From: Candidatus Cottocaccamicrobium excrementipullorum
GTDB lineage: Bacteria > Bacillota > Clostridia > Lachnospirales > Lachnospiraceae
Length of the DNA: 64,000 nucleotides
Direction: 5' to 3'
NCBI GenBank assembly: GCA_018713255.1
Contig: DVFL01000029.1
Location: forward strand, 62,001 to 126,000
Below are positions 1-6,950 of this stretch, in pieces. The translations under genes were made by a program, and so were the position numbers. The notes under the pieces are model-generated. The model saw only the letters and a list, made by a program, of their open reading frames with translations, was not told the origin of the DNA and ran no database searches. Position 1 is the first letter of the stretch. Every line of letters starts with the position of its first letter.

Positions 1-359
1 GAGGAAGGGTCAGCTCCTTTAGTCCCGAGAGAGACGTTTATGAGAATCCTTATGCCGCCCTTTCAAGAAGTGCCGGATCTTCCGAAGAGAGCTTCGGCTA
101 TGGGCAGGGGCGAAAAACATCAGGGCCCAGTCTTGGACAGCGGTCTAAAACTGGACCTGGCTTTGGAAAAACTTTCACGGTGACGAAGGCAGACCATCTG
201 GATTACCAGGAGGGAGACCGAGTTAGACATAAACTGTTTGGGGAGGGGCAAGTGGTGTCTATTGTAAACGGCAAAAAGGATTTTGAAGTGACAGTAAATT
301 TTGACGAGGCCGGAACAAAAAAAATGTTTGCTTCCTTTGCCAAGCTGGAGAAGGTATAG
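1..359 (+). CDS. pcrA: ATP-dependent DNA helicase PcrA/UvrD, C-terminal end (partial)
   Basis: Only the last 118 codons are in the window (reading from base 3, stop TAG at 357-359). The final stretch reads DYQEGDRVRHKLFGEGQVVS and ends FAKLEKV, which is the Tudor-like C-terminal domain that closes PcrA/UvrD superfamily 1 helicases and in known PcrA contacts RNA polymerase. Ahead of it is the usual low-complexity Ser/Gly-rich linker. The helicase core lies upstream of the window. The protein unwinds DNA in repair and rolling-circle replication. Identity rests on the tail domain alone, which is distinctive; no terminator is obvious directly after the stop. Confidence 0.85.
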   Translation, partial: GRVSSFSPERDVYENPYAALSRSAGSSEESFGYGQGRKTSGPSLGQRSKTGPGFGKTFTVTKADHLDYQEGDRVRHKLFGEGQVVSIVNGKKDFEVTVNFDEAGTKKMFASFAKLEKV

Positions 360-431
360 AAAACGACGGAAAGCTCAGGATGGAAGTTTTGGGATAGAGC
401 GAAAGAGTTTTGGCAAATACGGCCAAGGAAC

Positions 432-481
432 GGAAATTTCCGAAATTTAGGATAGTAAAATGAGAAAAAAAATGGTATACT
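432..481 (+). promoter_or_regulatory. Extended -10 promoter with upstream palindrome
   Basis: TGGTATACT at 473-481 is an extended -10 hexamer 53 bases before the ATG at 534. No good -35 hexamer lies at the normal distance, as is common for extended -10 promoters. A perfect 10-base palindrome GGAAATTTCC lies at 432-441, about 35 bases upstream of the -10, and could be an operator. Promoter call by pattern only. Confidence 0.4.
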
Positions 482-533
482 TACCCTAAGCGAAAAATGC
501 AGCGCGAATATGATGCAGAAAGGATGTGTGGTT

Positions 534-836
534 ATGAATATGAGTCGCTTTGATGTGGTAGGCAAGGAAGCCAGGGACCGGGTTGAGGAGATCATGAACT
601 CCACCAGGTTAAACGACTTTTTACACAGAAAAGAAGAGGAAGATAAGCAGAAGAACTGCATCCTCTGGATTCTGGCCATTATCGGTGCAGTAGCCGCGGT
701 AGCCGTGATTGCTTACGGCGTATACCGTTTCTTTACTCCAGATTATCTGGAAGACTTCGAGGACGATTTTGATGATGATTTCGACGATGATTTCTTTGAG
801 GATGAGGAGAAGCCGGCAGAGAAAGAGGAGAATTAG
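534..836 (+). CDS. Small single-span membrane protein with acidic tail
   Basis: Encodes 100 residues. The start at ATG 534 is preferred over ATG 510 or 513 because AGAAAGGA (517-524) sits at normal distance only from 534. Residues 1-40 are soluble and charged, residues about 42-64 form one hydrophobic segment (CILWILAIIGAVAAVAVIAY), and the C-terminus is strongly acidic with repeated DDFDDDF. A protein with this layout could be anchored in the cytoplasmic membrane with either end outside. I do not recognise a functional family; similar short proteins are widespread in Lachnospiraceae. It has its own promoter and is followed by a hairpin terminator. Confidence 0.75.
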   Translation: MNMSRFDVVGKEARDRVEEIMNSTRLNDFLHRKEEEDKQKNCILWILAIIGAVAAVAVIAYGVYRFFTPDYLEDFEDDFDDDFDDDFFEDEEKPAEKEEN

Positions 837-878
837 TCATTAACCATCTGCAGGATCAGCGCAGGCGGACGAAAAACT

Positions 879-944
879 GGGGCAGCACAGCATGAACCGA
901 GGAAACCGGAGGTTTCTTTGGCGCCATCTGGTTCTGCCCCTTTT
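879..944 (+). terminator. Hairpin with T-run after the small membrane protein gene
   Basis: GGGGCAG (879-885) pairs with CTGCCCC (934-940), followed directly by TTTT. A second short stem, GAACC with GGTTC, nests inside. It likely ends the transcript of the gene stopping at 836. Confidence 0.5.
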
Positions 945-961
945 GTTCCCCGAAAAAGGCT

Positions 962-1021
962 GCTGCAAAAGCCGCCGTCAAAAGGGCATGGCCCGGAGGA
1001 CGGCTTTTGCAGCGCTTTTTT
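962..1021 (+). terminator. Strong intrinsic terminator
   Basis: GCTGCAAAAGCCG...CGTC (962-979) pairs with GACGGCTTTTGCAGC (999-1013), followed by a T-run at 1016-1021. The arms match apart from a small bulge. The hairpin overlaps base 1007, which argues against starting the next gene there. Confidence 0.8.
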
Positions 1022-1102
1022 GTTAGAGTTGAAGCAGCCGCTGAGTTTTTCCATGAGGTGGACGGTTGTGAATTGAAAAAGAAAGGACGCAGCAGAACAA
1101 GT

Positions 1103-2500
1103 ATGAAAAAGGGCGATGTAGTAGAAGGATTGATTGAAAAAATAGAGTTTCCCAACAAAGGGATTATGACCGTTGATGGAGAACGGCTGGTGGTGAAAAA
1201 CGCCATCCCTGGTCAGATGATCCAGGCAGTGGTGACGAAACGGAGAAAAGGGAAAAGCGAAGGACTGATGCTTCAGTTATTGAAAAAGGCGCCGAATGAG
1301 CGGGAGGAAGGGAGATGCCCTCATTTTCCTCAGTGCGGCGGCTGTGTATATCAGTGCCTTCCTTATCAGGATCAGCTGGCCATCAAAGAGGCACAGGTGA
1401 AAGAGCTGTTAAGTTCTGTATGCCCGGAAGGAAGTTATCTCTGGGAAGGAGTGAAGGCCAGTCCGGCAGAGACCGGCTACCGGAATAAAATGGAATTTTC
1501 TTTCGGGGATGGATATAAAGGCGGTCCTCTTGAGCTGGGAATGCACAAAAGAGGAAGCTTTTACGATATTGTCACCACAGATCAGTGTCAGATCGTGCAT
1601 CCGGATTTCTGCCGCATTCTGGAAGCTACCCGCAGGTATTTTGGAGAACGGCAGATTCCTTTTTATCGGAAGCTTCAGCATGTAGGATATCTGCGCCATC
1701 TGCTGGTGAGAAGAGCGGTGAAAACGGGAGAGATTCTGGTGGATTTGGTGACGACCACTCAGATGGAAGGAGAAGAAGAGCTTCTGGCAGGATGGCAGGA
1801 AGCCATAAAGGCGCTCCCTCTGGAGGGAAAACTGGCTGGAATTCTTCACACTCAGAACGACAGCCTGGCAGATGTGGTGCAGAGCGACTGTACAGAGGTT
1901 CTTTATGGGCAGGATTATTTTTATGAGGAGCTTTTAGGACTGAGGTTTAAGATTACGCCCTTCTCCTTTTTCCAGACCAATTCCCTGGGGGCGGAGGTGC
2001 TTTACGACACAGTGAGACGCTACATCGGAGAGACCAAGGATAAGGTGGTGTTTGATTTATACAGCGGCACAGGAACCATTGCCCAGCTGCTGGCGCCGGT
2101 GGCCCAAAGCGTAACCGGAGTGGAGATCGTACCGGAAGCTGTGGAGGCAGCCAGAGAGAATGCAGCCATCAATGGCCTGGAAAACTGCCATTTCCTGGCA
2201 GGAGATGTGTTAAAGGTAGTGGACGAGCTGACGGAGAAACCGGATCTGATTGTCCTGGATCCGCCGAGAGACGGAATTCATCCTAAGGCGCTTCCGAAGA
2301 TTATTGATTTTCGGGTGAATAGAATCGTCTATGTGTCCTGCAAGCCCACCAGCCTGGTACGGGATCTTGGACCTTTGATGGAGGCTGGGTATCGGGTGGA
2401 AAAGATGTGCGGGGTAGATATGTTTCCTTTTACGGCGAATTGCGAAGTGGTGGCACTTTTGACTCACTGCGATATTAAAGCGGAAAACGAAGAAGAGTAA
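1103..2500 (+). CDS. 23S rRNA (uracil-5-)-methyltransferase, RumA/RlmD family
   Basis: SAM-dependent enzyme methylating C5 of uridine in 23S rRNA (in Firmicutes typically U747 and/or U1939). Taken from ATG 1103, the protein has 465 residues: an N-terminal TRAM RNA-binding domain (about 1-60), a 4Fe-4S cluster motif CPHFPQCGGC (about 71-80), and a Rossmann methyltransferase domain with DLYSGTGTIAQ, the motif LDPPRDGIHP and the catalytic VSCKP. The open frame continues to ATG 1007, but that lies inside a terminator hairpin, so ATG 1103 or TTG 1073 is more likely. The family is certain; which uridine is methylated is not, because clostridia often carry several paralogues. Confidence 0.92.
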   Translation: MKKGDVVEGLIEKIEFPNKGIMTVDGERLVVKNAIPGQMIQAVVTKRRKGKSEGLMLQLLKKAPNEREEGRCPHFPQCGGCVYQCLPYQDQLAIKEAQVKELLSSVCPEGSYLWEGVKASPAETGYRNKMEFSFGDGYKGGPLELGMHKRGSFYDIVTTDQCQIVHPDFCRILEATRRYFGERQIPFYRKLQHVGYLRHLLVRRAVKTGEILVDLVTTTQMEGEEELLAGWQEAIKALPLEGKLAGILHTQNDSLADVVQSDCTEVLYGQDYFYEELLGLRFKITPFSFFQTNSLGAEVLYDTVRRYIGETKDKVVFDLYSGTGTIAQLLAPVAQSVTGVEIVPEAVEAARENAAINGLENCHFLAGDVLKVVDELTEKPDLIVLDPPRDGIHPKALPKIIDFRVNRIVYVSCKPTSLVRDLGPLMEAGYRVEKMCGVDMFPFTANCEVVALLTHCDIKAENEEE

Positions 2501-2714
2501 TCTGCAGGAAACATATTTTTAACAGAAAATTTCAGAAAAACCGAGGTGAAAACGGTGAGTGATCCGGCATCCAATAAGAAAGATAGCGGTTTGCCATTTT
2601 AACAAAACAGAAACCTTTTAGAAGCAATTCTGAAATAGTAAGGGGCTAAGATAGTATCAGCGAACAGGGGAAACCCCGATGCTGCAGTGATGAATGAATT
2701 AGGAGGAATGAAAG
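2501..2714 (+). other. Intergenic region with a 15-codon open frame
   Basis: No standard gene seen. GAGGTG at 2543-2548 precedes a GTG at 2555 and an open frame to TAA 2600-2602 reading VSDPASNKKDSGLPF; the same frame is open from the methyltransferase stop at 2500, so it could equally be chance. A GGGG-AAA-CCCC mini-hairpin lies near 2665-2678. AGGAGGAATG just before 2715 is the ribosome binding site of the next gene. Confidence 0.3.
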
Positions 2715-2960
2715 ATGGCAACATCAAAGCTGGTAAAGGCAAATGAGAAAATTGCGGAAAAAGTGGTTGGCGGGTATAATAAAATTGAAGAGGGAGTAGT
2801 TGGAGGTTATAAAACGATAGAAGAAAGTGTTGTAGAGGGATTCAATAAAATGACAGATCAGTTTGTGGGCCAGTTCTTGACAAAGGATGGTGAAACCGTT
2901 GAGGAAGCAAAGAAAAGACTTTCCCAAGAGCAGCGAATACGGGAAGGGAAAAACGGATGA
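2715..2960 (+). CDS. Small repeat-containing amphipathic protein
   Basis: Encodes 81 residues with an ideal AGGAGGAATGAAAG leader. Residues about 12-45 contain three imperfect 11-residue repeats (VVGGYNKIEEG, VVGGYKTIEES, VVEGFNKMTDQ), an 11-mer periodicity expected for amphipathic helices lying on a membrane or partner protein. The C-terminal part (TKDGETVEEAKKRLSQEQ) is charged and helical. Similar short proteins occur in many gut clostridia, without a known function. No signal peptide or membrane span. It is monocistronic and ends in a strong terminator at 3031-3075. Confidence 0.75.
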   Translation: MATSKLVKANEKIAEKVVGGYNKIEEGVVGGYKTIEESVVEGFNKMTDQFVGQFLTKDGETVEEAKKRLSQEQRIREGKNG

Positions 2961-3030
2961 AAACACAAAGGACGGGTCAAACCTGGCTAAGATATCGGGG
3001 AGAATAGTTGATTCATTTACAGACATTTAC

Positions 3031-3075
3031 AAAAGCCACAGCTTTCGCTTAAGGAACAGCTGTGGCTTTTCTTCT
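3031..3075 (+). terminator. Intrinsic terminator
   Basis: AAAAGCCACAGCT (3031-3043) pairs perfectly with AGCTGTGGCTTTT (3058-3070), with T-rich sequence after it. Ends the 2715-2960 gene. Confidence 0.85.
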
Positions 3076-3163
3076 TGCTTTTCAGCTTAAATCAGGTGAA
3101 TATTTTCCCATCCATTTCTGAAACAGCATCCTTTTGAAGAGTTTTTTTGGTGATACGACGTGA

Positions 3164-3197
3164 CTTTAACAAAACTTAAACAAATCCTTGTTATACT
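3164..3197 (+). promoter_or_regulatory. Direct-repeat operator and -10 box of the two-component cluster
   Basis: CTTTAACAAAA (3164-3174) and CTTAAACAAAT (3175-3185) are direct repeats with an 11-base period, the spacing used by OmpR/PhoB-type regulators. They occupy the place of a -35 box, 7 bases before the -10 TATACT (3192-3197). The absence of a -35 and the position of the repeats suggest activation, plausibly by the response regulator encoded at 3930. Confidence 0.5.
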
Positions 3198-3231
3198 GCA
3201 ATCACATCAAGGGAAAAGAAGGAGGCTGATT

Positions 3232-3933
3232 ATGGGAAAAGGTCCTTTTCAAAAGGAGATTCATTGGCTGGAGGAAAGCAGCCGTACCCTCAACGAACAA
3301 TATAATGCGGCGACTAGCCGTTCGCTTCACCTGGCTGGTATTTCCGGCGCAGGAAATATTCTGCTGGGTACAGGCAAAATTATTTCCGGAATTTTATCCC
3401 TTTCCTTGTTCGTCTGCGTGAATGGAGGCTATACCCTGGGGATGGTTCTGGCACGATACTGCGCGCTGGCTGGAGTTGTCCGTGCGAAAGACCGAAAAGG
3501 GCAGTATCGATATTATCGTTTTTCCGGCATCATTCTGATTGCAGCCAGTCTGCTTTATATGACCTATTCCGGCTGGTCATATTTTCATCCTAAATACACA
3601 GCTTATCCGAGAGATATGGCATTGGCCATAGCAACGTTTACTTTTGTGGAAATCGGCCTTAATATTCGCGGTGTACTTGTAAATCGGAAAAATAAAGCGC
3701 CGCTGCTGCACGCATTGAAAACCATTAATCTGGCTGCTTCGCTGATCTCATTGGTTCTGACACAGTCGGCGATTTTTTCTATTGCCCAGGGCGGATATCA
3801 ATACCATGATCCGTCTTCCAACGCTCTGCTGGGGCTTTTGACCGGAGCCTGTGCAGTATCCCTTGGCGTGTTTATGGTATGGCGCATTCGGCGAATTGAA
3901 AGAAAAGATACTCAGGAAGGAGTAAGCCAATGA
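3232..3933 (+). CDS. Multi-span membrane protein heading a two-component operon
   Basis: Encodes 233 residues from ATG 3232, which follows GGAGG at 3221-3225; the frame is open further upstream to GTG 3160 but that covers the promoter. About six hydrophobic segments are visible between residues 35 and 222, with a soluble N-terminus (about 1-30) containing a helical, Glu-rich stretch and a basic C-terminus (RRIERKDTQE). I do not recognise the family. It overlaps the downstream response regulator by four bases (ATGA), so the two are translationally coupled. It may be the sensed or protected membrane component of this system, for example in cell-envelope stress, but that is inference from position. 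Confidence 0.7.
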   Translation: MGKGPFQKEIHWLEESSRTLNEQYNAATSRSLHLAGISGAGNILLGTGKIISGILSLSLFVCVNGGYTLGMVLARYCALAGVVRAKDRKGQYRYYRFSGIILIAASLLYMTYSGWSYFHPKYTAYPRDMALAIATFTFVEIGLNIRGVLVNRKNKAPLLHALKTINLAASLISLVLTQSAIFSIAQGGYQYHDPSSNALLGLLTGACAVSLGVFMVWRIRRIERKDTQEGVSQ

Positions 3934-4601
3934 TTAAAATTCTTGTTGTAGATGATGATGCAAAAATGACCCAGAGCGTATGTACTTATCTTAATAACAG
4001 CGGCTACGAGGCGAGAGGCTGTCTGAGCGCAGAGGCTGCATACCATGCGATGTATGGGCAGCTTTTTGACCTGATTATTTCAGATATTATGATGCCGGGG
4101 ACAGATGGCTTTGAATTCGCTGAAACAGTACGCAGGTTAAACAAAACAATTCCAATTTTGTTTATCTCGGCAAGAGATGATCTGCCGGCAAAACAAAAGG
4201 GATTTGACCTGGGAATCGATGATTATATGGTTAAGCCGATTGACTTCAGTGAACTTCTGATGAGGGTGCGCGCTTTGCTTCGCCGCGCCAATATTGAGGC
4301 CAGCCGTAAATTGACTATCGGAGGGTTAATCTTAGATGCAGATGGACTAACTGCCGTCAATAACGGAGAGGAGATTCCTGTAACTACGCGGGAATTTAAC
4401 ATTCTCTATAAGCTTCTGTCATACCCCAATCATACATTTTCCCGATCACAGCTGATGGACGAGTTTTGGGGCGTGGAAAGTGACACTGGCCTGCGGGCTG
4501 TAGACGTCTATATCACAAAGCTCCGGGACAAATTTTCGCTCTGCGATGGATTTGAGATCAAGACTGTCAGGGGATTGGGCTATAAGGCGGTGATGAAATG
4601 A
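3930..4601 (+). CDS. OmpR/VanR-type response regulator
   Basis: Encodes 223 residues: receiver domain (1-120) with DDD near residues 8-10, phospho-acceptor Asp52 in IISDIMMPG and Lys in VKPID; then a winged-helix DNA-binding domain (about 130-222) with TTREFNILYKLLSYPN and VRGLGYKA. It should bind the direct repeats at 3164-3185 and act on its own operon. The ATG overlaps the upstream stop and its own stop overlaps the histidine kinase ATG, so stoichiometry with the kinase is tightly coupled. The signal is unknown. Confidence 0.93.
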   Translation: MIKILVVDDDAKMTQSVCTYLNNSGYEARGCLSAEAAYHAMYGQLFDLIISDIMMPGTDGFEFAETVRRLNKTIPILFISARDDLPAKQKGFDLGIDDYMVKPIDFSELLMRVRALLRRANIEASRKLTIGGLILDADGLTAVNNGEEIPVTTREFNILYKLLSYPNHTFSRSQLMDEFWGVESDTGLRAVDVYITKLRDKFSLCDGFEIKTVRGLGYKAVMK

Positions 4602-5677
4602 AAGGGCGAGAAGCACGGCGAATGGAATCAAGATTCCCGATTTCACTGTTTGTAATCTACTTTGGCATTCTGCTTTTAATGTCAGGCTTGCATATTGGTC
4701 TGATAACATTGGGCAATAAGGCAAACTGGATTCAGGCGGCGCAAATTTTAATCCCTGTTGTATATTGGGCGCTGGTGGCAGGTGGTCTGACAGTATTTAC
4801 GCGGCGTCAAATTATAAAAACCTACGATCAGCCTATGAAAGAGTTGGCAAAAGCAGCGTCAAAGGTTGCGCATGGGGATTTTTCAGTATATATTCCGCCG
4901 CTCCATACCTTGAACCGACAGGATTATTTGGACAAGATGTTCCTTGATTTCAACCAGATGGTGGCGGAGCTGGGCAGTATCGAAACGATGCGAACAGACT
5001 TTATTGCCAATGTGTCCCATGAGATCAAAACGCCGCTGGCCACGATCCAGAACTACGCGCAGCTGCTCCAGATGCCCGGATTGACAAAAGAAAAGCAGGA
5101 TATCTATGTGGATGCCATCTTAAGCAGTACACGACGGCTGTCTGCCTTGGTTGCGAATATTCTGAAACTGAATAAATTGGAAAGTCAGCAGATCATGCCC
5201 CAATTTGAAGCCTATGATTTATGCCGGCAGCTGAGTGACTGCGCTTTAGGGTTTGAAGCGGTATGGGAGGAAAAACAGATAGACTTTGAGGCAGATCTGG
5301 AGGATCGCGCGGTCATTTATGCTGACGAAAGCCTGATGGAATTAGTATGGAACAATCTGTTGTCCAATGCCTTTAAATTTACGGGGGCTGGCGGCAAGGT
5401 AACATTGCGGCAGACTTCAGATACAGAACAGGTGGCTGTATCTGTCTCCGACACCGGCTGCGGAATCCCGCCGGAATCGCAGCGGCATATCTTTGACAAA
5501 TTTTATCAGGGCGATACATCTCATGCCACAGAGGGCAACGGTCTGGGTCTGGCGCTAGTTCAGCGGGTGCTCCAACTATCTGGCGCGGAGATCATAGTGG
5601 ACAGTGCGGTGGGACAGGGCACAACTTTTACTGTGAAAATCCCGGTTTTGGAAAAGGAGAATCAGCGTAACACATGA
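4598..5677 (+). CDS. Sensor histidine kinase with minimal sensing loop
   Basis: Encodes 359 residues. Two membrane spans (about 12-34 and 45-65) are separated by only about ten residues, the layout of intramembrane-sensing kinases that lack an extracellular input domain. A HAMP-like linker follows, then the DHp domain with the phospho-acceptor His141 in VSHEIKTPLA and a HATPase domain with NNLLSNAFKF (N box), DTGCGIP (G1) and GNGLGLALV (G2). It phosphorylates the regulator encoded just upstream. Such kinases usually detect cell-envelope damage together with a membrane partner; the proteins encoded at 3232 and 5674 are the obvious candidates. Confidence 0.92.
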   Translation: MKGREARRMESRFPISLFVIYFGILLLMSGLHIGLITLGNKANWIQAAQILIPVVYWALVAGGLTVFTRRQIIKTYDQPMKELAKAASKVAHGDFSVYIPPLHTLNRQDYLDKMFLDFNQMVAELGSIETMRTDFIANVSHEIKTPLATIQNYAQLLQMPGLTKEKQDIYVDAILSSTRRLSALVANILKLNKLESQQIMPQFEAYDLCRQLSDCALGFEAVWEEKQIDFEADLEDRAVIYADESLMELVWNNLLSNAFKFTGAGGKVTLRQTSDTEQVAVSVSDTGCGIPPESQRHIFDKFYQGDTSHATEGNGLGLALVQRVLQLSGAEIIVDSAVGQGTTFTVKIPVLEKENQRNT

Positions 5678-6237
5678 CAACGATAATAAGTGATGAAACT
5701 ATTGGATATATTGGCTATGAATACAGAGAAACAGTTGTACCGAAAGAGTATATTTCTCTTTGTCTGGACAGCTATCCCTGTTTTGGATGGGAGCCGGACC
5801 CTAATCACAAGCCTGCGAAAGAGGGAGATTCTGGGGCGAACCTTTCAACCAAAGAAGAAACGCTGTACTTTCGCCGAAATCGAAATATCAGCAACAAGGC
5901 GGAACTAACCCGATTGCAGCGTCATTTTGATAGTTGTATTGCAGAACTGCGGGCATTAGAACAGGCAAAAACCACGCCGGCAATCATAGCGGCATTGGCT
6001 GTGGGGATGATCGGAACTGCTTTCATGGCAGGATCAACCTTTGCAGTGACGGCGGAAACGCCTAACTATGGTCTGATGGTTTTGCTGGCAGTTCCTGGAT
6101 TTTTGGGGTGGATTATTCCCATTTTTCTTTACCGAAATTTGTTGAAAAAGCGTACGGCAGAGATTGAGCCTTTGATAGGACAAAAGTATGACGAGATCTA
6201 TTCGGTTTGTGAAAAGGCCAGCCGTCTGTTAAGATAG
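5674..6237 (+). CDS. Two-span membrane protein ending the two-component operon
   Basis: Encodes 187 residues; the ATG overlaps the kinase stop by four bases, so it belongs to the same transcript. Residues 1-105 are soluble with a conserved-looking segment (YRETVVPKEYISLCLDSYPC, then GWEPDP) and an Arg-rich stretch before a helical region. Two hydrophobic segments follow at about 108-128 and 132-152, then a basic, helical C-terminus. I do not recognise a family. The soluble N-terminal part is cytosolic by the positive-inside rule. Its place suggests an effector or accessory sensor of the kinase. Confidence 0.7.
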   Translation: MTTIISDETIGYIGYEYRETVVPKEYISLCLDSYPCFGWEPDPNHKPAKEGDSGANLSTKEETLYFRRNRNISNKAELTRLQRHFDSCIAELRALEQAKTTPAIIAALAVGMIGTAFMAGSTFAVTAETPNYGLMVLLAVPGFLGWIIPIFLYRNLLKKRTAEIEPLIGQKYDEIYSVCEKASRLLR

Positions 6238-6254
6238 GCCGGATTTTTGTGATG

Positions 6255-6292
6255 GGCCGGGAACTTGGATTGGAGTTCCCGGCCTGTTTTTT
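6255..6292 (+). terminator. Intrinsic terminator of the two-component operon
   Basis: GGCCGGGAACT (6255-6265) pairs perfectly with AGTTCCCGGCC (6274-6284), followed by a T-run at 6286-6292. Confidence 0.9.
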
Positions 6293-6426
6293 GCAAGCAA
6301 ATCTCAAAGATTAATATTTCTCAAACAAAACACAAACACAAGAGAAATAAAGTGGCTGTACCATATAATCAGTCCATGGGCAAAGGCCCTAACTAAAAAT
6401 AAACGAGCAAATAGGAGGAACTGATA

Positions 6427-6795
6427 ATGAAGAAGAGTAATTTTGTAGCATTGATCCTGGGGACCATTGGGATCGTTTTCTTTGCGCTGGGCATGTGCAT
6501 GGCCCTGCTGCCTGAGTGGGGAATGTTCAATCAGGGCATTGTATGCGGTGTCGTTGGTCTTGTGGTCTTGTTCATTACAGTAATGATCTGGCGGAAGATG
6601 GAAGGAAAGGCGCCCATTAAGATTGACGCAAAAACAGTTGGATCTGTGGTGGTGGGTGTTCTGGGAGCGCTGCTGCTTGGCATCGGCATGTGTCTGAGCA
6701 TGGTATTTGGCAAGATGGTACTGGGAATTGCGGTTGGTCTGGCAGGGATTGTGGTCTTGATGCTGCTGATCCCGCTGGTAAAGGGAATCAAATAA
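6427..6795 (+). CDS. Four-span membrane protein with internal duplication
   Basis: Encodes 122 residues behind a good AGGAGG site. It consists almost entirely of four hydrophobic segments in two similar halves: residues about 8-57 (LGTIGIVFFALGMCMALLPE...GVVGLVVL) and about 70-120 (VGVLGALLLGIGMCLSMVFG...GLAGIVVLML). Both halves share a G-x3-LG-GMC pattern in the first span. A Lys/Glu-rich connector (RKMEGKAPIKID) joins them. Function unknown; an internally duplicated four-helix protein of this size could be a small channel, a membrane chaperone or an accessory subunit. It stands alone between two terminators. Confidence 0.75.
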   Translation: MKKSNFVALILGTIGIVFFALGMCMALLPEWGMFNQGIVCGVVGLVVLFITVMIWRKMEGKAPIKIDAKTVGSVVVGVLGALLLGIGMCLSMVFGKMVLGIAVGLAGIVVLMLLIPLVKGIK

Positions 6796-6903
6796 GGGGA
6801 GATTGAACCCGATTGAGCATTGGAACTGACAGGCCACACCGATCATTCATTGAATAGGATGACAAAGAATAAGCCTTGAGTTGTTTAGATGGCGAATGGA
6901 TAA

Positions 6904-6945
6904 ACAGCAGTACGGCCGGGTATATCAAACCCGGCCGTGCTGCTG
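6904..6945. terminator. Bidirectional terminator between convergent genes
   Basis: ACGGCCGGGT (6912-6921) pairs with ACCCGGCCGT (6929-6938), and the stem extends outward through ACAGCAG/CTGCTGT. It lies between the plus-strand gene ending at 6795 and phosphoketolase ending at 6951 on the minus strand. Confidence 0.8.
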
Positions 6946-6950
6946 TTTGT

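Noticed and set aside
833..1206. Minus-strand frames opposite the terminators at 879-1021
   Set aside because: They read through two terminator hairpins and the start of the methyltransferase gene.
2640..2714. Structured leader of the 2715 gene as a riboswitch
   Set aside because: Only a small GGGG-AAA-CCCC hairpin is visible; no conserved riboswitch core was recognised.
6304..6846. Minus-strand frame of 180 codons opposite the four-span protein
   Set aside because: Rich in Gln/His, no start signal, and lies opposite a gene with good ribosome binding site and membrane topology.
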